Positions 1 to 8,333 of a stretch of 64,000 nucleotides of DNA are shown in pieces; the stretch's first letter is position 1, and each line of letters starts with the position of its first letter. Position numbers and translations under genes: made by a program. The DNA is from Bacillota bacterium (GTDB lineage: Bacteria; Bacillota; UBA4882; UBA8346). Below the pieces are notes generated by a model, which saw only the letters and a program-made list of their open reading frames with translations, was not told where the DNA came from and made no database searches. The stretch is taken from assembly GCA_023429995.1 (NCBI GenBank), contig JAEZCE010000086.1:129027-193026 (forward strand). Direction: 5' to 3'.

Positions 1-250
1 CAATCATTATTCATTCCTCCCAATATTGATATTCATATTTTAAAGCAAAATTAGTTGAATTTCAGTACAATTTTTGTCATTATAAAGATTTTTCAATGAA
101 TTTTGTCCCAAAGTGAAATGGCAAAACAACAATTAATCGATTTTTTGATTTTTTAAACAATGATTAAGTATGGAAGATGATTGTGATGAAATTACTTATC
201 CCAAGCGAGTTGGCTTAGCATCAGATTTATAATAAAATAAAGATGATTTC

Positions 251-282
251 GATGGGTAAAGTTTATTGGCACTTTACCCATC
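251..282 (+). promoter_or_regulatory. 12-bp perfect inverted repeat upstream of AraC gene
   Basis: GATGGGTAAAGT (251-262) and ACTTTACCCATC (271-282) pair perfectly around an 8-base loop. The hairpin lies about 45 bases before the chosen AraC start and is not followed by a T-run, so it is more likely an operator or 5'-leader hairpin than a terminator. The preceding 250 bases are AT-rich and show no gene. Confidence 0.5.
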
Positions 283-326
283 TGAGGGGAACATATTTTA
301 TAAATAAAACTGGATTGAGGATAATT

Positions 327-1193
327 ATGAAGGAAAATACTCGGATAGATATCAAAGTCTATGATAAAATCCATACCAGATTTGAAATATCTCACGTACA
401 ACATATCGGTTACAGCAGTATGAAAACAAAGCATTTCCATGATGCTTTTGAAATATATTACCTATTCAAAGGTGAGCGTTACTATTTCATTAATGATCGA
501 ATCTACCATTTAAAAAAAGGCGATTTGGTATTTATTGATGTTCATTCGATTCATAAAACCAATGATGCGGATATTCCGGATCATGAGAGGATATTAATCG
601 CTTTTAAAAAAGCCTATTTAAATAACATCCTGATTGAAGCAGGCGATTATGATTTGTTTTCCTGTTTTCACAAAAACACGAATATCCTTCGATTAAACGA
701 AGAAGATCAAACATTTATTGAACAACTGCTATTTAAAATGTTAGCTGAAAATAATAATCCTACTGACGGCTCACTAATTCACTTAAAAATCATGCTCGCC
801 GAATTTTTGATTTTCTCAGGGAGGTTATTCCAAAATACACCCAATTATGTTTCTGAGAATTCCAATCCGATGTATAGTAAAATTTCCGAAGTCATTACTC
901 ATATAAATAAAAATTATATGCAAGATTTAACGTTAGATTCGATAGCTAAAACATTTTTTATCAGTACCTGGTATTTAAGCAGGACTTTTAAGAAAATAAC
1001 GGGTTTAAATTTAAACGAGTATATTAATAATGTGAAAATAAGGGAAGCTCAATTATTATTATCCTCAACAAAACTGAATATCACTAAGATATCAGAAACG
1101 GTTGGGTATGATAGTCCAACTCATTTTGGCAGAGTATTTAAATCGATAACGGGAGTGTCTCCTTTAAAGTATAGGAAAACTTTACCTAAATAA
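327..1193 (+). CDS. AraC-family transcriptional regulator
   Basis: A cytoplasmic sugar-responsive regulator of AraC type, 288 residues. The N-terminal half is a cupin-like ligand pocket (it contains HFHDAFEIYYLF and a DLVFIDVHSIH strand). The last 100 residues hold two helix-turn-helix motifs, ending in the family hallmark GYDSPTHFGRVFKSITG...SPLKYR. I start at 327 (MKENTRID), which has GAGG six bases upstream; an in-frame ATG at 243 would lie inside the upstream hairpin and lacks a ribosome site. It is followed, after a transposase remnant, by a sugar ABC importer in the same direction, which is its likely target. The effector is unknown. Confidence 0.85.
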   Translation: MKENTRIDIKVYDKIHTRFEISHVQHIGYSSMKTKHFHDAFEIYYLFKGERYYFINDRIYHLKKGDLVFIDVHSIHKTNDADIPDHERILIAFKKAYLNNILIEAGDYDLFSCFHKNTNILRLNEEDQTFIEQLLFKMLAENNNPTDGSLIHLKIMLAEFLIFSGRLFQNTPNYVSENSNPMYSKISEVITHINKNYMQDLTLDSIAKTFFISTWYLSRTFKKITGLNLNEYINNVKIREAQLLLSSTKLNITKISETVGYDSPTHFGRVFKSITGVSPLKYRKTLPK

Positions 1194-1225
1194 ATACAAT
1201 ACAAAGGAGGGGGCCGCAGCAACTA

Positions 1226-1503
1226 TCATCTAAAAAGAAGGCATGGGACAATCTTCATATGGAGCAAGGTCAGAAATTGCGTAAATTCAATAGCCATCGG
1301 TTTGAAGAGTACTGTCCTTATTGATATATTCTTGTAATTGTTCTTGGGCGGAAACGCTGTTAAGTTGATTAACCTCTTGGCACTTGGCAAATTTCGTTTT
1401 ACCTTCTCTGGTAATGAGATTTTCAACAAATGCTTTTGGTTTATGAGTCCTCGGCCTCGTTTATTTCCACCTTTGGCGCTACCAAAGTAAATTGCATCCA
1501 TTT
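1226..1503 (-). pseudogene. IS1595-family transposase remnant
   Basis: On the minus strand the reading begins MDAIYFGSAKGGNKRGRG, which matches the IS1595 (ISXO2-like) core DExYFGG...KRGRG. It then needs a frame change to continue as THKPKAFVENLITREGK, later reaching STLQTDGY, the TDxY..Y catalytic block, where a stop codon intervenes. Both ends of the transposase and any terminal repeats are missing. It is a decayed fragment, not a functional gene. The rest of the 1194-1669 gap is AT-rich and holds the untraced promoter of the following operon. Confidence 0.6.
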
Positions 1504-1669
1504 TAACCAGACCGGCTAATTAAATCCCAGATAATTTATATACTGCAATAATCTCTTAATAATATTTTAAGATAGCAAACAAACATCGTAAAATACCTTA
1601 TTTCAATCGCTAACCAGTGAATTTATACTAAAAAGGATAAGATGAAATTCATTGAAATGAGGAAATGTC

Positions 1670-2557
1670 ATGCGGAATGAAAGATGGTTTCCATACTTTT
1701 TGATTGCTCCGACAGTAATCTTAATCGCTGTGCTGATGTTTTTTCCCATTGCGCAGGTTTTTAATTTGAGTGTGCGGACTTATTCATTAGCAAATTTTTC
1801 AGAAGTCGGCAAGTTTATCGGCTTTCAAAATTTCAAGCAAATGTTTCAAGACGGGGTCTTTTTCAAGTCGTTGCAGGTTACTTTCAAATGGGTGTTTGTT
1901 CAGGTCTTTCTGCAACTCGTCGTTGGAATTGTCGCGGCTCTGCTTTTGAATCAACGCTTTAAGGGGAAAGGAACGGCCCGGGCCGTTACTTTTATTCCTT
2001 GGGCTGTCTCCGGAGTATTGACTTCCATGTTGTGGCTGTTGATGTTTGATCAAAGTATCGGAGTGTTGAATGATATCTTAAAAAAGATTTCATTAATCCA
2101 CGATAATTTGGCTTGGCTGGCCAATCCGAAACTGGTATTTCCCTCGATTATTATTGCCGAACTATGGCGGGGTATTCCCTTTTTCGCCATTACCATTTTG
2201 GCGGCGCTACAATCGATTTCGGCGGATTTATATGAAGCTTCGGATATTGATGGTTGCAATAAGACCCAACGGTTCTTTTATATTGTGTTTCCTTTACTGA
2301 TGGAATCGATCGTTTTTTCTACTTTGTTACGGGCAATTTGGGAGTTTAATTCGGTGGATATGATCTTTACATTGACGGGTGGGGGTCCGGCCCGAATGAC
2401 CATGACTTTGCCGATTTACTTGATGCAGACGGCGATCGTTGGAGGGAATTATGGATATGGGTCCACTCTGGCGGCCTTTACATTCATCTTTTTATTAGTA
2501 TTTGCAATGATTTACCTGCGCATTACCAAGGGAGGGACCATCGATGAACAAGCCTAA
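1670..2557 (+). CDS. Sugar ABC transporter permease (MalF/UgpA type)
   Basis: One half of the membrane channel of a CUT1 carbohydrate importer, 295 residues with about six membrane segments (first at residues 10-32). The cytoplasmic EAA loop that contacts the ATPase is visible near residue 189 (EASDIDG...FFYIVFP). The start has TGAGGA upstream. Its last 14 bases overlap the second permease, so the two are translationally coupled. No ATPase gene is nearby, which is usual for importers served by a shared MsmX-like ATPase. The substrate is probably a mannose-containing oligosaccharide, inferred only from the GH38 gene downstream. Confidence 0.93.
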   Translation: MRNERWFPYFLIAPTVILIAVLMFFPIAQVFNLSVRTYSLANFSEVGKFIGFQNFKQMFQDGVFFKSLQVTFKWVFVQVFLQLVVGIVAALLLNQRFKGKGTARAVTFIPWAVSGVLTSMLWLLMFDQSIGVLNDILKKISLIHDNLAWLANPKLVFPSIIIAELWRGIPFFAITILAALQSISADLYEASDIDGCNKTQRFFYIVFPLLMESIVFSTLLRAIWEFNSVDMIFTLTGGGPARMTMTLPIYLMQTAIVGGNYGYGSTLAAFTFIFLLVFAMIYLRITKGGTIDEQA

Positions 2558-3380
2558 TCAATTTCTTTCCAGAACAATATTTTTTTATGCTCCATTAATG
2601 CTCCTGATGCTTTTTGTGATACTCCCTTTTTTGTGGGCCTTATCGACATCGCTGAAGCCGCAGGTAGACATTATTACCAGCACCATCAAATATATTCCCA
2701 ATCCGGTTACTTTTGAAAACTATACCCGGGTTTGGACCAAAAACAGTTTTTCAATATTCTTTTATAACAGTTTATTCCTGTCGGTTACCTCAACCGTATT
2801 CATCGTGCTTTTTTCAGTCTTTAACGGGTATGCGCTGGACCGGTTTAAATTTAAGGGAAGCAAACTCTTTACTTTTGTATTGATAGCTACACAACTATTA
2901 CCGATGATCATCCTGCTCGTGCCGTTATTTCTTATTTTTAAAACGGTAGGTTTAATAAATAACCGGATGTCGCTGATTTTGTTATATTCGGTAACCCATA
3001 TTCCATTTAACACGCTATTGATGAAGGCTTTTATCAGTAAGTTACCGGTGGAGCTGGATGAAGCGGCGATGGTTGATGGAGCTACCCGCATGAAAGTAAT
3101 TTTTGCTATTATTTTCCCGGTTGTTTTGCCGGGTATTGTCGCGACAGCCGCGTTTGCCTTTATCAGTTGCTGGAATGAGTTTTTAGCGGCGTTTTCTTTT
3201 ATGACTTCCATGCAAAAATTTACGGTACCGGTTGGACTCAAGTTCCTTATCGGCGAGTATAGTGTCGATTATGGCGCTTTGGCCGCCGGAAGTATTATTG
3301 CTTTGATCCCGCCGGTTGCATTGTTTGCTTATATTCAAAAGTACCTGGTGGAGGGGTTGGGTGGATCGGTAAAGGGTTGA
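2544..3380 (+). CDS. Sugar ABC transporter permease (MalG/UgpE type)
   Basis: The second channel subunit of the importer, 278 residues with six predicted membrane segments and an EAA loop (ELDEAAMVDGATRMKVIF...PVVLPG) around residue 172. It overlaps the upstream permease by 14 bases and is followed after about 56 bases by the binding-protein gene. The MalG-type C-terminus ends in YIQKYLVEGLGGSVKG, the usual sequence of this family. Confidence 0.93.
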   Translation: MNKPNQFLSRTIFFYAPLMLLMLFVILPFLWALSTSLKPQVDIITSTIKYIPNPVTFENYTRVWTKNSFSIFFYNSLFLSVTSTVFIVLFSVFNGYALDRFKFKGSKLFTFVLIATQLLPMIILLVPLFLIFKTVGLINNRMSLILLYSVTHIPFNTLLMKAFISKLPVELDEAAMVDGATRMKVIFAIIFPVVLPGIVATAAFAFISCWNEFLAAFSFMTSMQKFTVPVGLKFLIGEYSVDYGALAAGSIIALIPPVALFAYIQKYLVEGLGGSVKG

Positions 3381-3436
3381 TTTCATTGTGCATGATCCGG
3401 TTATCCGGTTTGCAAATAAAAATAGGAGGAGAAATA

Positions 3437-4726
3437 ATGAAGAAGCTAATTTGGTTAAGTCTCGTTTTTCTGATGATTTCTTCGGTTTGTTGGGCAAAAC
3501 CCAGTAAACAAGAAACCTTCACCTTTTGGATGGGAGCGTTAACTCCGGAAAGAATCCAGGTATGGAATGAAATTATTGCTTCATTTGAAAAGAAAAACCC
3601 AGATATCAAAGTGGATTTTTTAGGAGTTCCCGGTGACTATAGCGCTTATAAACAAAAATTGGATGTGGCGATTGCCGCTGGTATGGAACCGGATATTTCA
3701 GCCCAGTGCTATTCGGATTATATAGCGCGCGGTGTTTATGAGCCCCTCGATAATTATGTCGAACATTGGAAGGATAAAAAATATTTTCCGGAATCTGCCT
3801 TTGACTCTGTCCGGGCGGTGGATGCCAAGAAACATAAATTGTATGGAATGCCTTGCACCACCAATGTCCGGGTGATTTGGGTTCGGCCGGATTGGTTTAA
3901 ACAAGCCCATTTAAAAGTATTTAAAACCTGGGATGAACTTTTTGCTGATATTCCCAAATTAACCGATAAATCCAAAGGAAGATACGGTTGGTCGATTCGG
4001 GGCGGCCCCGCCAGCGGTGAAACCATTGAACAGCTTATGTATTCTTATTCGGGTATTACCGATTATTTTACCGCCACCGGAAAATGCACTGTAAATGATC
4101 CCTTACATGTAAAATTTGTTGAGAAGTATTTAGGATTATATAATCAATATACTCCGGAAGATGATCTTACGAAAGGTTGGACGCAACTGGCTGCGGGTTT
4201 CCAATCCGGCAAGTGCGCCATGGTTTATCATAATCTCGGTTCGGCGAGTTCTCATGCCCAAGCGTTTAATAATGATTTCTCCAAATTTATGGCGGTTAAT
4301 TTACCATTGAGTGTCAAAGGTTACCGGGTTCATAATGCATTGTTTTCACCCGGGTACTCGATTCATCGATTGAGTAAACACAAACAGGCTGCCTGGAAAT
4401 TTGTTTCATTTATCGTTACCAAAGAAGCCAGTTCAAGTTATGCCAAAGTCGTTGGCGATATTCCGCTTGATTCCAGAGCGGCTCAAGCCGGCTGGGTCAA
4501 GGAACGCCCATGGATTAAGACTGGGCAGGAGCTGCTGGCTTCGTCACAAACCAAATATTATAAAACCCCTTATTATTTGCCCCAGTGGAAGAGTACTTTG
4601 GAAAAAGAAGTTGATCCGATGGTGCAAATGGTGATGATGAAACAAATGACCGCCAAAGAAATGTTGGACAAATGGGCTAAAATGATGGAAAAAGCCAAGG
4701 TGGATTATGACGCAAGTATAAAATAA
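3437..4726 (+). CDS. Extracellular sugar-binding protein of ABC importer
   Basis: A family 1 solute-binding protein, 429 residues. It opens with a signal peptide (MKKLIWLSLVFLMISS, cleavage likely after CWA), followed by the typical FTFWMGALTPERIQVWNEII first strand. No proper lipobox is visible. The start at 3437 is set by AGGAGG seven bases upstream; an in-frame ATG at 3377 would put the signal peptide in the middle. It captures sugar outside the membrane and hands it to the two permeases encoded just upstream. The ligand cannot be read from sequence. Confidence 0.92.
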   Translation: MKKLIWLSLVFLMISSVCWAKPSKQETFTFWMGALTPERIQVWNEIIASFEKKNPDIKVDFLGVPGDYSAYKQKLDVAIAAGMEPDISAQCYSDYIARGVYEPLDNYVEHWKDKKYFPESAFDSVRAVDAKKHKLYGMPCTTNVRVIWVRPDWFKQAHLKVFKTWDELFADIPKLTDKSKGRYGWSIRGGPASGETIEQLMYSYSGITDYFTATGKCTVNDPLHVKFVEKYLGLYNQYTPEDDLTKGWTQLAAGFQSGKCAMVYHNLGSASSHAQAFNNDFSKFMAVNLPLSVKGYRVHNALFSPGYSIHRLSKHKQAAWKFVSFIVTKEASSSYAKVVGDIPLDSRAAQAGWVKERPWIKTGQELLASSQTKYYKTPYYLPQWKSTLEKEVDPMVQMVMMKQMTAKEMLDKWAKMMEKAKVDYDASIK

Positions 4727-4747
4727 ATTTTGTAAAAAAGTCTCCAG

Positions 4748-4791
4748 GATAAACCGAACCTTTCTCATGATGAGAAGGGGCTCGGTTTATC
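4748..4791 (+). terminator. Intercistronic hairpin after the binding-protein gene
   Basis: GATAAACCGA (4748-4757) pairs with TCGGTTTATC (4782-4791) around an inner stem CCTTTCTCAT/ATGAGAAGG. The following T-run is weak, so this may be a partial terminator or an mRNA-stabilising hairpin rather than a full stop between the importer genes and the next gene. Confidence 0.6.
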
Positions 4792-4855
4792 TTTAGTGAA
4801 ATTCTTTTGGTTAACAGGTCTGAAAAGAACGATTCTACACAAAAGGGGGAAGTCG

Positions 4856-6388
4856 ATGACATCGTATCTTTCTTATTGGACGGGTCATGAAGTCAAAGAT
4901 CCCGAACTGGATCATTTTAAACACTTTCCGATTCGTTGTTACTTTGATAATGATAGTGATGAGTTAATCAATTTTCATGGCCAGGATGGTCAGATTGATT
5001 ATGATGTATATCGTCAATTGCTCAAATCCATAAAGGCAATGGGCTATAACGCCATTGATATCCATGACCAGCTGGGCAGGGCCGAGTTTTACAGGTGGGC
5101 TTCCTATAAGAAATATTGGAATTATGTCGGTGATATTTATCACATTGAAAAGCTAATCGATATCATTCACCAAGAGGGACTGCTCGTCCAGATTCCCATG
5201 TATCTGGCTTGGGGATTTGATCCGATTGAAGAATCCGATGAATGCTGGCACAAGTATGCCGGTAAATGGAAGGAAAAATGGCAAGCTTACATGGCTTCAG
5301 CCCTTGGAAAAGGTGATTTGTTCCTGCTTCGTCCCAGATCTCCGGTATACGATTCCAAGTATAAATGCACTTGCGATGATTGCGCAGCAAAAGGGGTGGG
5401 TGCGATCATGACTGAAGTTTTTGCGGCAGTGGAAGAAATCATATTGGAAAAGAAACCCCAGGCGCGACTAATCTGCGATTTATATGCCGAAGGACATGAA
5501 TTGTGGCGCAACGGCAGCTTCAAGGTCAGTGAAAAATGGCTTTTATTGGCTGCGGATAACGGATTTGGGAAGTTGCCTCCTCTTTTGGACATGGGGAAAG
5601 GACCGCATCAATGGGGCATATATCTTCACGCGGGCTTCTGGTTGAACCATACGGTACAGGATCCGCATCTCGAACCGCTTAGAAAAGCGGTAGAAACTGC
5701 GTATACATACGGAGCTACCGATTATATCCTTGTGAACGGGCAGAGCTTTAAAAATTTTATCTTGAACCTGGAAGCTGTGATGCAGATGGTGCATGATGGG
5801 ACGGATTTCTCACGGAAGGACTTTATCCGGAATTGGGTAAGTCGGCTATTTGGCGTTGATGACCAAAAGCTGGCATACCGGATTGATTTACTTATAGAAA
5901 ATATTGCCGAAGCGCACCGGGCGTTAGCTGTTTGTCCGGGTTATCTCGATCCTCAAGAAGACCTGGATCGGGGATTTACAGCGACTATGATCCAAGTGGT
6001 TTATCGGCTGATCCGCCGAATTAACGGCACTCATCATGAAGCATTGCCTTACAATATAAACAAGGCCAAAGCTTTAAAAATAGAGATTGAGAGATTATAT
6101 AATGAGTCCCAGGCCATAGAACTTCTGATTCCGGACAACGCCAAACCGGCTTGGAATGATCAGTTTACTTTTCCATTGGAGTTGCTTCATGAACAGATGT
6201 CCTTCACTTTGGTCCTCTTTGAGGTAGTTGAGGAAAAACGGGAAAAGGTTGAGGCTAAAATAGCTTTGAAGGCTTTACGTTCTCTAGTGGAGAGGGGTTC
6301 GGCATTAACTTACTTCAAGGAATGGTATACCCCGGAAAAATCACGCAGGCATCATCCCATTCCGGAAGAGGATATTTTTACATTTTAA
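4856..6388 (+). CDS. Uncharacterised protein of a glycoside-utilisation locus (possible TIM-barrel hydrolase)
   Basis: A 510-residue soluble protein with no signal peptide, which I cannot assign to a family with confidence. Its pattern of alternating strands and helices (NAIDIHDQ, LLVQIPMYLAWGF, ARLICDLYAEGHEL, ATDYILVNGQSF) resembles a TIM-barrel glycosidase. A CTCDDC pair near residue 172 recalls the CxxC seen in some GH20/GH67/GH115-like barrels. The start at 4856 follows AGGGGGAAG. It sits between a sugar importer and a sensor system, with an alpha-mannosidase downstream, so processing of an imported oligosaccharide is the likely role. The catalytic residues were not identified. Confidence 0.6.
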   Translation: MTSYLSYWTGHEVKDPELDHFKHFPIRCYFDNDSDELINFHGQDGQIDYDVYRQLLKSIKAMGYNAIDIHDQLGRAEFYRWASYKKYWNYVGDIYHIEKLIDIIHQEGLLVQIPMYLAWGFDPIEESDECWHKYAGKWKEKWQAYMASALGKGDLFLLRPRSPVYDSKYKCTCDDCAAKGVGAIMTEVFAAVEEIILEKKPQARLICDLYAEGHELWRNGSFKVSEKWLLLAADNGFGKLPPLLDMGKGPHQWGIYLHAGFWLNHTVQDPHLEPLRKAVETAYTYGATDYILVNGQSFKNFILNLEAVMQMVHDGTDFSRKDFIRNWVSRLFGVDDQKLAYRIDLLIENIAEAHRALAVCPGYLDPQEDLDRGFTATMIQVVYRLIRRINGTHHEALPYNINKAKALKIEIERLYNESQAIELLIPDNAKPAWNDQFTFPLELLHEQMSFTLVLFEVVEEKREKVEAKIALKALRSLVERGSALTYFKEWYTPEKSRRHHPIPEEDIFTF

Positions 6389-6418
6389 TTATTTCTCCCA
6401 TCCAACGCGATACAAAAA

Positions 6419-6468
6419 ATTAGGTTATAATGGGAATATGACTGAGAGAACGGAGTCCGTAACCTAAT
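6419..6468 (+). promoter_or_regulatory. Inverted-repeat region with TATAAT before sensor kinase
   Basis: ATTAGGTTA (6419-6427) and TAACCTAAT (6460-6468) form a 9-bp inverted repeat. A TATAAT box (6426-6431) overlaps the left arm, and an 11-base palindrome ACGGAGTCCGT lies at 6450-6460. No convincing -35 box is present. This may be a regulated promoter or a structured leader for the sensor-regulator-mannosidase operon. Confidence 0.4.
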
Positions 6469-6520
6469 AATGTTCCATGTATCAATCATAATATTTTTGT
6501 AAATATAATGGGAGCTATTG

Positions 6521-8320
6521 ATGGCAAAAATATTGCACAAGTTTGTAAAAAAAACCACGGATAAACCCTTAAAAATCAAACTATTATTATTTATTATCCC
6601 GGTGATCGTTCTTGCGGTTGCTTTGACCGGTTTTTTTTCCTATTTTTATGCCATCAAACAAATAAAAAAAAATGCCGACACTCTATTGAAAGGGACGGTT
6701 TATCAAACTGGGATATTCGTTAACGATCGTTTAGCGGCGATCTTTGAGCAACTTGTAATCCTTGAAAATGAACCTTCTTTTCAAAGACTGGTCATCAATG
6801 ATTACCCCCCTTCGCAAAGTTCGCAGAGATTTCATGATGTTATTGATTTTAATAATCAATTAAGCCAAACGTACCAACGTTATTATCCGATGATTGATTC
6901 GATCTATTTTCGGGTGAATGACAGGGAGTTGCAAATTTCCGATGAAGTGCCTAAACGGGTCGGTATTCAATTAGAGAAATGGTTAAGCCAGTATCAGGGC
7001 TCTCCGAAGGGTTATTATTGGCTTAACGATCATCCGGATCGGATTTTTTCTACACAGCACCGGCGTCAGGTGATTACTATTTTTAAAGTCATCGGTTCTT
7101 TGAAGACAACCACCAAAGGAATCTTTCTTATTAACCTTAAAAGCAATTATTTCAAAGAACTGCTTACCAATGGAAGACTTGATAATGATAGTTATCTGGT
7201 GCTCTTAAGTCCTGATGGGCAACTTTTTCCAGATAAAGTTCCTGCCCCGTATATTGTAACCAATAGTATTTGGCGGAATTTGATCCATCATCAGCAAACC
7301 CAAGAAATTATGAATATCCAAAGCGGGATGGGCCGTAAAATGCTGCTCGTTTTTTGCCAGATCAAAATCAACCGCTGGTTTATTGCTGCGGTTGTCCCGG
7401 AAAAGAATTTATTGGCTGAGGTAGGTAAGATTAAGAAAACCATCTGGGTTATTGTTCTGATCGTAGTATGTTTGGCTGCACTTGTTACGGTAATCATTGC
7501 CAATGGTTTGGTGGGCTCCCTTAACAATCTGGTGAAACAGGTTCGATGTTTTGAAACTGGCGATTTTACCATCCAGTTTAATCAGGGTGAAAATAATGAG
7601 ATTGGCGTGTTGGCGAAAGCTTTAAATAGCATGTTGGGAACCATTCAAGACTTATTGTATAAAATTCAGAGGGAGCAAGAACAAAAACGTCAATTTGAAC
7701 TTAACGCATTACAGGCACAGGTAAATCCGCATTTTCTTTATAATACCTTAGGGTCGATTAAACATTTGATTGATATGAAAGAAAATGGACAAGCCAGTAA
7801 GATGGTGGTCGCTCTTACGAAATTTTTCCGAATCGGTATCAGCAGAGGAAAAGAAATTATTACCGTGGCCGAAGAGCTGGAACATGTCCGTAATTATTTA
7901 AGGATTCAAAAAATGCGTTATCAAGAAAATCTTGATTTTGAGATTCATATGGATCCGGAAATCTTGAATTGTTACATTATAAAATTGATCTTACAGCCTA
8001 TTGTTGAAAACTCCATCTATCACGGTATCAAAAATAAAAAAAATGCTTTGGGAATGATTAAAATATCCGGTTGGAGGGTTGGAGAGGATATAATCATTGA
8101 GATTTATGATAATGGTATTGGAATGGATCAAGCAACATTAAATCAAGTAAAGCATTCATTGGAAATTGCTTATCGGGAGGAAACAACGGTCTCTTTTGGC
8201 TTAAAAAATGTTAATGAACGGATCCGATTACATTTTGGTTCTCAATATGGTTTGACCATTGAAAGTATAAAAAGCCAATATACATTGGTACAAGTTAAAA
8301 TTCCCAGATCAACTTTTTAG
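6521..8320 (+). CDS. YesM-type sensor histidine kinase
   Basis: A membrane sensor kinase of 599 residues. Membrane segments lie at about 22-46 and 300-325 and flank an extracellular sensing region. A HAMP linker follows, then the His_kinase domain with the phospho-accepting His404 in QVNPHFLYN, then an ATPase domain (NSIYHG, DNGIGM, FGLKNVNERIRLHFG). I prefer the ATG at 6521 (GGGAG six bases upstream) to the TTG just before it. The cognate regulator follows 13 bases downstream. YesM/YesN pairs typically sense extracellular oligosaccharides and control nearby ABC importers and glycosidases, which fits this locus. Confidence 0.93.
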   Translation: MAKILHKFVKKTTDKPLKIKLLLFIIPVIVLAVALTGFFSYFYAIKQIKKNADTLLKGTVYQTGIFVNDRLAAIFEQLVILENEPSFQRLVINDYPPSQSSQRFHDVIDFNNQLSQTYQRYYPMIDSIYFRVNDRELQISDEVPKRVGIQLEKWLSQYQGSPKGYYWLNDHPDRIFSTQHRRQVITIFKVIGSLKTTTKGIFLINLKSNYFKELLTNGRLDNDSYLVLLSPDGQLFPDKVPAPYIVTNSIWRNLIHHQQTQEIMNIQSGMGRKMLLVFCQIKINRWFIAAVVPEKNLLAEVGKIKKTIWVIVLIVVCLAALVTVIIANGLVGSLNNLVKQVRCFETGDFTIQFNQGENNEIGVLAKALNSMLGTIQDLLYKIQREQEQKRQFELNALQAQVNPHFLYNTLGSIKHLIDMKENGQASKMVVALTKFFRIGISRGKEIITVAEELEHVRNYLRIQKMRYQENLDFEIHMDPEILNCYIIKLILQPIVENSIYHGIKNKKNALGMIKISGWRVGEDIIIEIYDNGIGMDQATLNQVKHSLEIAYREETTVSFGLKNVNERIRLHFGSQYGLTIESIKSQYTLVQVKIPRSTF

Positions 8321-8333
8321 CTCGGAGGTTACC

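Noticed and set aside
2762..3241. Long minus-strand frame inside the second sugar permease
   Set aside because: It is the complement of a well-supported permease gene and has no family features.
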